DNA from: CAWCLK01 sp963796225
GTDB taxonomy: Bacteria; Actinomycetota; Nitriliruptoria; Nitriliruptorales; Nitriliruptoraceae
NCBI GenBank assembly: GCA_963796225.1
Contig: CAWCLK010000013.1
Coordinates: 1 to 64,000, forward strand
DNA: 64,000 nucleotides
Direction of reading: 5' to 3'
The notes beneath the pieces were generated by a model, which had not been told where the DNA came from, made no database searches, and saw only the letters and a program-made list of their open reading frames with translations. Shown here in pieces: positions 36,363 through 44,435 of the stretch. Each line of letters opens with the position of its first letter. The first letter of the stretch is position 1. Position numbers and translations under genes: made by a program.

Positions 36363-37545
36363 TCAGCTGCGGTCGAGGACCTCGAAGCGCATGCCCTGGT
36401 CCTCGAGGCGGCGCTGCAGCGCCCCGCCCTCGAAGGCCTGGGCCGTGGTGAGCACGCCCGCGACCTCGGGCAGGTCGTCGTCCTGGGCCAGCGACAGTGC
36501 GGTCTCGCCCAGCATGACGGCGGTCTCGGTGTAGCCGGGGTCGCCGCCGGACACGCGGGTGGTGACGTGCTGGCCGTCGGCCGCCTCGCCGAGGAAGGTG
36601 CACTGGAACCAGCCGGACGCGCGCTGGGCCTCGGACGGTCCCTCGCCGGACTGGCGCAGCTTGCAGCAGCAGGTCGCGGGTGGGACCGACCTTGGCCAGG
36701 CCCATCAGCAGACCGGCCCCGCCGACCATGCCGGCCACGGTGGCCGCCTGCTCGACGTGGGCGTAGTGGCCGTAGCGGAAGTCGGGCCCGTAGGCGTCCA
36801 GGGCCCGGGCCGAGCGCAGGACCACGGCGGGGTCGATCGTGGGCAGCGGGACGCCCCAGGCACCCAGCTCGCTCGCGCGCTGGATCCGCAGGGGCAGCCC
36901 CCGGGCGCGCCGTCCCGTCGAGGACCCGCGCGACCCGCTGCCGGACCCGCCGACCATCGAGCGAAGGTCGGTCTCGCCGATGGCCTTGACCGCCGAGTTC
37001 CACGTGCCGCCGGACGGCAGGCCCTTGGCACGCACGTACCCGCGGACCGTGATGGGCTGGTCGCTGGGGAGCTGGGCGACGGTGAAGCGCACGCCGAGGT
37101 CGTGGGGGATGGAGTCGAAGCCGCAGCAGGGCACGACGCGGACGCCCTGTTCGCGCGCATCGCCGTCGTACCGGTCGATGATGCGGTCGACGAAGGCGGG
37201 CTCGCCGGTGATGTCGCAGTAGTCGGTACCCGACCGGATGCAGGCCTGGACCACGAGCTCGCCGTGCTCGACGTACGGGCCCACCGTGGTGGCCAGCACG
37301 CGGGTCTGCTCGGCGAGGTGCAGCAGGCCGACGAGGTCGTGCACGTCGACGGTCTCGACCGCGGGTTCCTGCCCCACCGTGGCGACCCGGTCGCGGACCG
37401 CGTCGAGCTTGTCGATCGACCGGCCGGCGATCGCCCAGCGCGCCCCGCTGCCGGCCAGGCGGCGTGCGAGGTGCTCGGCGACGAGTCCGCCCGTGAAGCC
37501 GGTGGCGCCGAGCAGGACGATGTCGTAGGTGCGGTCGGTGGGCAC
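36363..37545 (-). CDS. saccharopine dehydrogenase-like / trans-acting enoyl reductase family protein (frameshifted)
   Basis: About 393 aa from the GTG at 37545 once one base is skipped near 36663. The N-terminus TYDIVLLGATGFTGGLVAEH is an NAD(P)-binding Rossmann motif, with WAIAGRSIDKLDAV and CGFDSIPHDLGV typical of the actinobacterial trans-acting enoyl reductase / saccharopine dehydrogenase group. The final part (KLRQSGEGPSEAQ ... SGGDPGYTETAVMLGETAL) is in the second frame and ends with a plausible C-terminus. In mycobacteria a relative (Rv2953) acts in phthiocerol/phenolglycolipid synthesis; here no polyketide genes are nearby, so the substrate is unknown. Confidence 0.82.
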
Positions 37546-37623
37546 GCGTGCGCCTCTCGCGGGTCGATGGGGGCGACGAGCCTGCCGGACGGGCGCGAGG
37601 GATGCGAACCGACGACCGAGGTC

Positions 37624-37653
37624 GAGCGGAGGAGCGAGCGAGCGGAGGAGCGA
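37624..37653. repeat. 14-bp direct repeat
   Basis: GAGCGGAGGAGCGA occurs at 37624-37637 and again at 37640-37653, in the divergent intergenic region between the enoyl-reductase-like gene and the cell-wall-sorted protein gene. It could bind a regulator or be replication slippage. Confidence 0.6.
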
Positions 37654-37763
37654 GCTGGACACTGGTCAGGGGACGTGCGGAGGATGTGTCGGGGCCGGTG
37701 ACCACTGCCCTACCCTGCCCGGCGAGCCGGGTGCCACCACCACCCACTTCGAAGGTCGCTCCC

Positions 37764-38282
37764 ATGGCCCGTTCCACCTCCCTGATCGCGCTCGCCGGCG
37801 CCGTGGTGCTGGCGATCGCGGTCGGCGCGGTCGCGCTGCGTGGGTCCGGCGACGGCGAGCCGGCCGCGGGCCCCACGACCACCTCCTCCCCCAGCGACGG
37901 CGCCACGGGGACCGGGACGCCCAGCGAACCGATCAGCCCCAGCCCCTCGGCGACGACGTCCGAGACCCCGTCGTCCGGCGAGACCTTCATCCCGACGGAA
38001 CCCGACGTCGACGGGACGGCCAGCGAGGGCCAGACCGGCACCGAGGGCACCGGCACCCCGACCAGCGGCGAGACCCCCAGTGACGCCACGCCCTCCGACG
38101 AGGGGTCCGAGGGCGGCACCGCCACGCCGAGCGAGTCCGGCGGCACCGAGGACGGCGAGGGCACGGCGCTCGGCCCGACCGGCGTCGAGGACACGCCGAA
38201 CACCGGCGGCGGGGCGCTCAGCGCCCTCGGGGCGGCCGTGGCCGCCGGCGCGGTGATGGTCGGGCGCCGCCAACGCGACTGA
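37764..38282 (+). CDS. small exported Ser/Thr-rich protein with TGG-type sorting tail
   Basis: 172 aa, ATG at 37764. The N-terminus MARSTSLIALAGAVVLAIAV is a signal or anchor. Residues 28-140 are a low-complexity Ser/Thr/Pro/Gly/Glu stretch like a wall-spanning stalk. The C-terminus has TPNTGGGALSALG, an Ala/Val-rich hydrophobic segment and GRRQRD, the layout of a sortase signal with TPNTG in place of LPxTG. The TGGGALS signature is shared with the tail of the GMC oxidoreductase at 4736-6676. No catalytic domain is present. The stop is two bases before the azlC start. Confidence 0.7.
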   Translation: MARSTSLIALAGAVVLAIAVGAVALRGSGDGEPAAGPTTTSSPSDGATGTGTPSEPISPSPSATTSETPSSGETFIPTEPDVDGTASEGQTGTEGTGTPTSGETPSDATPSDEGSEGGTATPSESGGTEDGEGTALGPTGVEDTPNTGGGALSALGAAVAAGAVMVGRRQRD

Positions 38283-38284
38283 CC

Positions 38285-39316
38285 GTGCCGTCCGCGTTCC
38301 GCGCGGGGGCGACCACGATCGCGCCGGTGCTGCTGGGGGTCGTGCCCTTCGGGCTGGCCGTCGGCGTCGTGACGGCCGAGGCGGGGTACGGCGTGGTCGA
38401 GACCGTCGGCCACTCGGTGCTGATCTTCGCCGGGGCCTCCCAGATCGCGGCGGTGTCCCTGCTCGGTGACGGCGCCCCGGTCGCGGTCGTCGTCCTGACC
38501 GTGCTCGTGATCAACCTGCGCATGCTCATGTACGCGGCCTCGCTCGCGCCCCACATGGCCGACGTGCCACTGCGCCGACGACTGGCCGGCGCCTACCTGC
38601 TGACCGACCAGGCCTACGCCGTCTCGATCGTCGAGTTCCGCCAGCCGTTGACCGCCGGTGAACGGTGGTGGTTCTACCTGGGGGCGGCGATCACGCTGTG
38701 GCTCCCCTGGCAGCTGGCCACCGTCACCGGGGTGCTCGTCGGGGCGTCGCTGCCGGCCAGCCTGCCGCTGGCGTTCGCCGTCCCGCTGGTGTTCCTCGCA
38801 ATGCTCGTACCGGCCGTCACGGACCGGCCGACGCTGGCGGCGGCGGTGACCTCGGCCACCATCGCCACACTGGGGGCCCGCCTGCCGTCCAACCTCGGGA
38901 TGCTCGCCGGGGCGGTGGCCGGCATCGCGGTCGGCACCCTGGTGTCGCTGACCGCCCGGCGCGTGCCAGGGCGAGCGATGACCGCCCCGGCGCCGCAGTT
39001 CTGGATCGCCATCGTGCTGGCGGGACTGGTCACCTACGCCGTCCGGGCCACGTTCTTCCTGTTCGCGGGGCGCATGACCGGGCTGCCCCCGCTGGTCCGC
39101 GAGGTCCTGCGGATGATCCCGGCCGCGGCACTGGCCGCCCTGGCGATCCCACCGTTGCTGCGCCCCGACGGCCCGACGACGGCGCTCACGCTGCTGTCAC
39201 CCGAGCTCGTGGCCGGGGTGCTGGCAGGCCTGGTCGCCTGGCGGACGCGCAACCTCGCCGCCACCATCGCGGTGGGGATCGTCGCGGTGCTGCTGCTGGA
39301 GGCGCTGCTCGGCTGA
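38285..39316 (+). CDS. AzlC-AzlD branched-chain amino acid exporter, apparent in-frame fusion
   Basis: 343-aa reading frame holding two proteins normally encoded separately. Residues 1-231 are AzlC (GVVPFGLAVGVVTAEAGYG, FAGASQIAAVSLLGDGAPV, LRMLMYAASLAPHM, YLLTDQAYAVS). Residues 232-343 are AzlD, beginning at the ATG at 38978 (MTAPAPQFWIAIVLAGLVTY) with VRATFFLFAG and LRMIPAAALAALAIPPLL. AzlC and AzlD together export branched-chain amino acids or related compounds. A TGA overlaps the internal ATG in the +1 frame (ATGA), which is how separate azlC/azlD pairs are usually joined, so the fusion may come from a single-base indel near the azlC 3' end. Confidence 0.85.
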   Translation: MPSAFRAGATTIAPVLLGVVPFGLAVGVVTAEAGYGVVETVGHSVLIFAGASQIAAVSLLGDGAPVAVVVLTVLVINLRMLMYAASLAPHMADVPLRRRLAGAYLLTDQAYAVSIVEFRQPLTAGERWWFYLGAAITLWLPWQLATVTGVLVGASLPASLPLAFAVPLVFLAMLVPAVTDRPTLAAAVTSATIATLGARLPSNLGMLAGAVAGIAVGTLVSLTARRVPGRAMTAPAPQFWIAIVLAGLVTYAVRATFFLFAGRMTGLPPLVREVLRMIPAAALAALAIPPLLRPDGPTTALTLLSPELVAGVLAGLVAWRTRNLAATIAVGIVAVLLLEALLG

Positions 39317-39347
39317 GGGCCGCACCGGTAGGCTTCCGCGGGCTCCC

Positions 39348-39421
39348 GCGCCCGTAGCTCAGTTGGACAGAGCAAGCGGTTTCTACCCGCAAGGTCGGGG
39401 GTTCGAATCCTCCCGGGCGCG
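39348..39421 (+). tRNA. tRNA-Arg (anticodon TCT)
   Basis: The acceptor GCGCCCG pairs with CGGGCGC, the D-stem GCTC/GAGC is intact, loop TTTCTAC has anticodon TCT, and the T-arm has TTCGAAT. The anticodon stem has an A-A mismatch at its outer pair. CCA is not encoded. A TAGGCT -10-like hexamer is at 39329-39334. Confidence 0.9.
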
Positions 39422-39423
39422 CC

Positions 39424-40840
39424 TCACCCACCCGTCCGGGCGGACCTCGGGGGGACGTCGACGCCGACGGGCTCACGCACCCACCAGTCGCCGGTCTCGC
39501 GCCGTTCCGCGGGAGTGGAGTACCGGTAGCGGAAGCGCCGCACGCGCACCCACCGCGGGGCGGTGCCGTCGAACGGGTCCACGCGGACGAGGCGCAGGAA
39601 GGCCGGGTCGGCCCGCAGCAGCCGGTCCAGCATCGGCGCCAGCCACGGGTGGCGCTGGGGATTGGGCGACAGACCGGCGAACCACAGCAACCAGTCGAGT
39701 CGCCGGTGGAAGGGCGCCAGCTGCGGCGGCCGCCGGCCCGTCTCGCCGGGCTTGGCGTGGAACTGGTACTCGTGCCACGTCGCGGCGTCCGGCTCGACGT
39801 CGGTGGTCCCTTCGACCACGACCTCGTAGCGCGTGCGGGTGATCGAGCCGAACGCCCCGTAGCTGTTGACCAGGTGCAGGGGGTTGAAGCTCGCGTTCAT
39901 CCGCTGACGCGACGAGGCCATGTTGCGCACCGGCCACCAGCTCAGCACGACGACCAGCGCGGCGACGGCCACGACCGGGACGACCCACCACCACGGGGTG
40001 GCGGTGCGGCCCGGCCACCCCACCGACCCAGCTGTCGGGGATCGCGGACAGCGCCAGCACGATGGTCAGGGCGTTGAGCCACGCGAAGTTGCCGGACACG
40101 ACCAGCCACGACTGGGTCACGACGATGGCCGCCGCGGCGATGCCCGCGACCGGCTGCGGGGCGAACAGCAGCCACGGGACGACGAGCTGGACGACGTGGT
40201 TGGACCCGGTCTCGACCCGGTGCATCCAGGTCGGCAGGTGGTGGAAGCGCCAGGACAGCGGACCGGGCAGTGGCTGGGTCTCGTGGTGGAAGTCGAGGCA
40301 GGTCAGGTCCCGCCAACAGGCATCGCCCCGCATCTTGATCAGGCCCGCCCCGAACTCGATGCGGAACACCAGCCACCGGACCAGCCACAGCACCAGCACT
40401 GGCGGGGCGACGTCACCGGCCCCGAGGAACCCGACCAGGAAGCCGGCCTCGAGCAGGATCGACTCCCACCCGAACGCGTAGAAGATCTGCCCGACGGTGA
40501 CCACCGACAGGTACAGCACCCACAGGAGCAGCCACACCAGCAGCGCGGCCCACGACGGCAGCCACGCCACCACCCCGGCGACGACGAGCAGCGCGAGGAC
40601 CAGCCCGGTCCAGCCGATGGTCATGACGGTGCGGTCGTCGTGCCGCCAGTGCAACAGGCTCGGGGCGCGCCGGAACGGCACCCGTGCCACGACCCGGGAC
40701 ACCGGCAGCAACCCGTGGTCGCCGAGCAGCGGACGCCACTCCATGAGCACGTTGGCGAACGCCAGCACGTAGATCGCCCCGACACCACGCTGCACCAGCG
40801 TGCGTGCCAGGTCGTACCCGGGGGCGGCGAACCACTCCAT
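39424..40840 (-). CDS. lipase maturation factor (LMF1)-like membrane protein (frameshifted)
   Basis: About 471 aa after skipping one base near 40021, where GGGG may be one G too long. Many membrane segments (IYVLAFANVLMEWRPLLG, GLVLALLVVAGVVAWLPSW, ALLVWLLLWVLYLSVVTVG). The family signature is clear: FGWESILLEAGFLVGFLG, RIEFGAGLIKMRGDACWRDL, TCLDFHHETQPLPGPLSW and, after the shift, NASFNPLHLVNSYGAFGSI. In vertebrates LMF1 helps lipases fold in the ER. The bacterial members are uncharacterised. The gene ends just beside tRNA-Arg. Confidence 0.85.
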
Positions 40841-40907
40841 CGACGACGTCCTCGCGACCGACGACTGCCCGCGACGCTACGGGTGCGTCACGGCCGCGGT
40901 CCACCGG

Positions 40908-43148
40908 TCAGATGTCCCCGGCCGGCTCCAGCGCGGCTGCGGGCACGCCGGACCAGTCGCCGGTGTCCTGGGGCCCGGCGGCCGGGGCGACCTCGACGAC
41001 GAAGCCGGTGAGGTTGGCCATGCCGCTGACCTTCTCGATCCGGTCGGGCCCGTCGGCCGCGAGGAGGTTCACGTTGACCCCGGTCGTGCGTGAGGCCACC
41101 GACAGGCCCTTGGCGTGCTGGTGGCCCCAGCCATGGGGCAGCGCGCACACCCCGGGCATGAGGTCGGGCTCGAGGCGCACCGGCAGCCGCACCGTGGCCA
41201 CGTCGGTGGTGACGTCGGCGAGGTCGTCCTCGTCCAGTCCACGCGCGGCCGCGTCGTCGGGATGCAGGTACAGGTGGTTGGTGGAGAAGCGCGGTCCCGT
41301 GAACGCCTCGGCGTTGTGGGTCCACGAGTTGTGGGTGCGCACGTGCCGCAGGGTGATCAGCTTGAGCTGGTCGGCGACGGCGCGTTCGCGGGCGAAGGTG
41401 TCCTCGAGCCCGGCGGCGACCTCGAGCAGGCGGTCCGGGGCCAGGTGGACCTTCCCGTCGTCGGTCAGCACCCGCGCCCCGAGGAAGTCCGCCCCCTCCT
41501 GCACCTCGCCGGGGCGGCCGTGGGGCTCGGCGGCGAGGTCGTCGAAGGATCCCTGCCGGCTGAGCCGCAGGACCAGGTTCATGATGGCTTCCTGCGGGAC
41601 CCGCGGCAGCCGGTCGGGGTGCCGCCTCGCGTCCTTGGCCAGCGAGCGCTGGAGCAGCTTCTGCAGCGGCCACGCCCCGAACAGGTTGACCCCGCAGGCA
41701 CGCGCGAGCTCGGTGTAGATGGTCGCCTCGTCGCGCTGCAGGCCCTCGGGCGGGACCACCTCGCGGGTCGCCTGCAGGTAGGGGCGCGACTGCAGGCCGA
41801 GGAAGAGCGGGAAGGAGAAGGGCAGGTCGGGGCGCTGGAACGGGGCGGTCGTGGGCAGCACCCAGTCCGCCAGCGACCCCGTCTCGTTGAGGAAGATGTC
41901 GAGCGTGACCAGCAGGTCGAGCTGGCCGAAGGCCTCCCGCAGGCGCCCCGAGTTCGCCATCGTCATCACCGGGTTGCCGCCGGTGACGAGCAGGGCGCGG
42001 ACCTGGCCGTCGCCGGGCGTGAGGATCTCGTCGGCGAGCACGCCGCCGGGGAAGGCGTCGTTGACCTTGCGGAAGCCGCCGACCCGGCTGGTCTCCTCGC
42101 CGGTCAGCTGCCCGATGCGCTTCATGAAGCGCGGGAAGTCGAAGATGCCCTTGCCCACCAGCGTGCCGCCGGCGCGGTCGAGGTTCCCGGTGACGGTGTT
42201 GATGACCTCCTGCAGCCAGAAGGCCAGCGACCCGTTGGTGCCCATGTTCACGCCGGTCGAGCAGTACAGCGCCGCCCCGTCGGCGTCGAGGTAGGCGTCG
42301 ACGAGCGAGCGCAGGGTGTCGGCGGGCACCTGCGTGACCTCGGCGGCCCGCTCGGGCGTCCACTCCGCGACGAGGTCGGCGACCCGCTGGTAGCCGGTCG
42401 TGTGCTGGGCCACCAGGGCGGCGTCGACCGCGCCCCGCCGCACGACCTCGTGCAGGAAGGCGAGGTAGAAGAACACGTCGGTGTCGGGGCGGATGAACAC
42501 GTGCTCGGTGGCACGCCGGGCCGTCTCGGTGCGACGCGGGTCGACGACGATCACCCGGCCGCCCCGCCCGCGGATCTCGCGGAGTCGCTCGACCGGGTTG
42601 CTGACCTGCAGGAAGCTCCACTTCGACACCGCGGGGTTGGCCCCGACGATGATCAGGGTCTGGAGCCGGTCCACGTCCGGGTAGGCCAGCGTGAACGGGA
42701 ACCCGTAGACCTCGGTGGACACGGCGAACTTGTTGGCGCAGTCCTGCGTCGCCGACGAGTACAGGCTGCGCGAGCCGAGCCCATCCATGAAGCCCTTGGC
42801 GAACACGGGGTGCAGGAACCCGAACCCGGCGGCGGTGCCGATGTACATCGCGATGCTGTCGGGACCGGACTCCCCGCGGATCCGCCGGATGCGGGACCCG
42901 ATGTCGGCCAGCGCCTCGTCCCAGGTGGCGGCGACGTACTCGTCGCCGACCCGCTTCATCGGGGCGGTCAGCCGATCGGGCGACTGGTACAGCTCGTGCT
43001 GCTTCATCCCCTTGACGCACCCGAACCCCGCCGTGGCGACGTGGTCGGCATCCGGGGCGATCGACGTGATCCGGCCGTCGTCGACCGTGACCTCCACCCC
43101 GCACAGTGCCTCGCAGATCCGGCAGAACGTGTGGTGCGTCTCCGTCAC
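40908..43148 (-). CDS. molybdopterin-dependent oxidoreductase with N-terminal [4Fe-4S]
   Basis: 746 aa from the GTG at 43148, which has a GGGAGGCGGGAG site upstream. The N-terminal iron-sulfur motif is CRICEALC ... GFGCVKG (Cys near residues 9, 12, 16 and 44). Molybdopterin-binding regions follow: SATQDCANKF near residue 125 with a Cys that could ligate molybdenum, IIVGANPAVSKW, VVDPRRTETARRA, and the C-terminal dinucleotide-binding segment LRHVRTHNSWTHN. It belongs to the DMSO-reductase superfamily near the nitrate/thiosulfate-reductase branch. No FeS or membrane partner subunits are encoded beside it, and there is no Tat signal, so it is probably a cytoplasmic single-subunit enzyme. Its substrate is unknown. 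A palindromic operator lies at its promoter. Confidence 0.9.
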   Translation of the reverse strand: MTETHHTFCRICEALCGVEVTVDDGRITSIAPDADHVATAGFGCVKGMKQHELYQSPDRLTAPMKRVGDEYVAATWDEALADIGSRIRRIRGESGPDSIAMYIGTAAGFGFLHPVFAKGFMDGLGSRSLYSSATQDCANKFAVSTEVYGFPFTLAYPDVDRLQTLIIVGANPAVSKWSFLQVSNPVERLREIRGRGGRVIVVDPRRTETARRATEHVFIRPDTDVFFYLAFLHEVVRRGAVDAALVAQHTTGYQRVADLVAEWTPERAAEVTQVPADTLRSLVDAYLDADGAALYCSTGVNMGTNGSLAFWLQEVINTVTGNLDRAGGTLVGKGIFDFPRFMKRIGQLTGEETSRVGGFRKVNDAFPGGVLADEILTPGDGQVRALLVTGGNPVMTMANSGRLREAFGQLDLLVTLDIFLNETGSLADWVLPTTAPFQRPDLPFSFPLFLGLQSRPYLQATREVVPPEGLQRDEATIYTELARACGVNLFGAWPLQKLLQRSLAKDARRHPDRLPRVPQEAIMNLVLRLSRQGSFDDLAAEPHGRPGEVQEGADFLGARVLTDDGKVHLAPDRLLEVAAGLEDTFARERAVADQLKLITLRHVRTHNSWTHNAEAFTGPRFSTNHLYLHPDDAAARGLDEDDLADVTTDVATVRLPVRLEPDLMPGVCALPHGWGHQHAKGLSVASRTTGVNVNLLAADGPDRIEKVSGMANLTGFVVEVAPAAGPQDTGDWSGVPAAALEPAGDI

Positions 43149-43179
43149 GGCTCCCGCCTCCCCAGCGCGTCGCGCCAGC

Positions 43180-43198
43180 GTATCTGACGGGGCGTCAG
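43180..43198. promoter_or_regulatory. palindromic operator shared with the aldehyde dehydrogenase promoters
   Basis: GTATCTGACGGGGCGTCAG contains CTGACG-GGG-CGTCAG. The identical 19 bases occur, reversed, at 54053-54071. A TACGCT -10 for the molybdopterin gene (43182 to 43177 on the minus strand) overlaps its edge, so a bound protein should repress. The form is typical of TetR-family sites; no such regulator is encoded in this window. Confidence 0.7.
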
Positions 43199-43235
43199 GT
43201 GGTGGCGGTGGACGAAGCCGGGGCGGGGCCGCCCC

Positions 43236-43272
43236 TATCCTGAAACGGAACGATTTCTCCCGGAGCGTTCCG
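43236..43272 (+). promoter_or_regulatory. promoter and inverted repeat of the alpha/beta hydrolase gene
   Basis: TATCCT at 43236-43241 fits a -10. CGGAACG at 43246-43252 is complementary to CGTTCCG at 43266-43272, a 13-nt-spaced inverted repeat covering the start region and ending just before the ATG at 43274; it may be an operator or an RBS-masking hairpin. Confidence 0.45.
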
Positions 43273-43273
43273 C

Positions 43274-44428
43274 ATGTCCCGAGACACCCCCACCCTCCCC
43301 GTGGTCTCCCACGCGTTCCCGCGACCCGGCGAGCTCGCGCTGCGCACGCGGCTCGGCATCGCGGCATCGGCGACCGCCGACGTGGCGCTGCGCACGGCGG
43401 CGGCCACCCTGGTGGCGACCACGATCGGGCCGTTCGTGCTCGACCGCGAGGCGAGCCGTCGGGACGCCGCACGGCTCGCCCTGTACCGCGACCTGGTCGC
43501 GTCGCACGACGATCCTCGCGAGGTGTTCCCCGCCCCGGCCGCGGACATCCGGGTCGAGGTCGCCGGCGACGCCCCGCTCCCGCGCGCGTGGAAGCCCGGG
43601 CGGCTGCGCTCGTTGCGCTTCGAGAGTCCGTTCGTGCCCCTGCACCCCGAGCTGCGGGTCTCCTACCTCGACCACCAGCGCAACCGGACCGCCTGGGCGC
43701 AGCACTGGACCCACGCCGACGGCCCCCGGGCCACGCTGGTGGTGGTGCACGGCTTCATGGCCTCGCCCTACTGGGTGAACCGGGCCTTCTTCCAGCTGCC
43801 GTGGTTCTACGGCCACGGCTACGACATCCTGCTCGTGACCCTGCCGTTCCACGGTCGGCGACGAGACGCCCCGTGGCACTACAGCGGCGAGGGGCTGTTC
43901 GCCGGCGGGTTCAGCCACCTCACCGAATCCATGGCGCACGCGCTGCACGACCTGCGTGCGTGGGTGGACCACCTCGTGCGCTCGGGCGCCCCGCAGGTCG
44001 GCATCACCGGGATGTCGCTCGGCGGCTACCTGTCGTCGCTGCTGGCCGCCGTGGACGACCGCCTCAGCTTCTCCATCCCCAACGTGCCCGTGACGTCGCT
44101 GACCGACATCGTCGAGTCGTGGGCGCCGGCCGGGTGGCTGGTCGAGGCCGGACTGCGCCGGGCGGGGGTGACCATCGAGCAGCTGCGCGACGCGATGGCG
44201 CTGACCTCACCGCTGACCTGGCCCGCCCGCGTCCCGCACGAGCGCCGGTTCATCATCGCCGGCCTCGGGGACCGGCTCGCCCCGCCCTCGCACGCGCGGG
44301 CGCTGTGGCGGCACTGGGACCAGCCGCAGGTGCACTGGTTCCCGGGCAACCACGTGCTGCACGTCGAGCAGGGCGCCTACCTCAAGCAGATGGGGCGCTT
44401 CCTGCAGGCCGTCGGGTTCGCCGACTGA
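43274..44428 (+). CDS. alpha/beta hydrolase
   Basis: 384 aa serine hydrolase. The region ATLVVVHGFMASPYWVNRAF gives the oxyanion segment near residue 157. The nucleophile elbow is GMSLGG near residue 246, the acid is probably the Asp in GLGDRLAPP near residue 332, and the base His lies in GNHVLHV near residue 360. An N-terminal 100-residue extension has no recognisable domain. There is no signal peptide. The substrate is unknown. Divergent from the molybdopterin oxidoreductase with 125 bases of regulatory DNA between, suggesting shared control. Confidence 0.88.
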   Translation: MSRDTPTLPVVSHAFPRPGELALRTRLGIAASATADVALRTAAATLVATTIGPFVLDREASRRDAARLALYRDLVASHDDPREVFPAPAADIRVEVAGDAPLPRAWKPGRLRSLRFESPFVPLHPELRVSYLDHQRNRTAWAQHWTHADGPRATLVVVHGFMASPYWVNRAFFQLPWFYGHGYDILLVTLPFHGRRRDAPWHYSGEGLFAGGFSHLTESMAHALHDLRAWVDHLVRSGAPQVGITGMSLGGYLSSLLAAVDDRLSFSIPNVPVTSLTDIVESWAPAGWLVEAGLRRAGVTIEQLRDAMALTSPLTWPARVPHERRFIIAGLGDRLAPPSHARALWRHWDQPQVHWFPGNHVLHVEQGAYLKQMGRFLQAVGFAD

Positions 44429-44435
44429 GCCGCGA

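Noticed and set aside
37764..38282. Stalk protein as noncoding low-complexity DNA
   Set aside because: It has a signal-like start, a proper sorting-type end and a stop placed two bases before azlC, so coding is more likely.
39348..39421. tRNA-Arg as an integration site for a mobile element
   Set aside because: No integrase gene, no repeated tRNA 3' end and no phage-like genes nearby.
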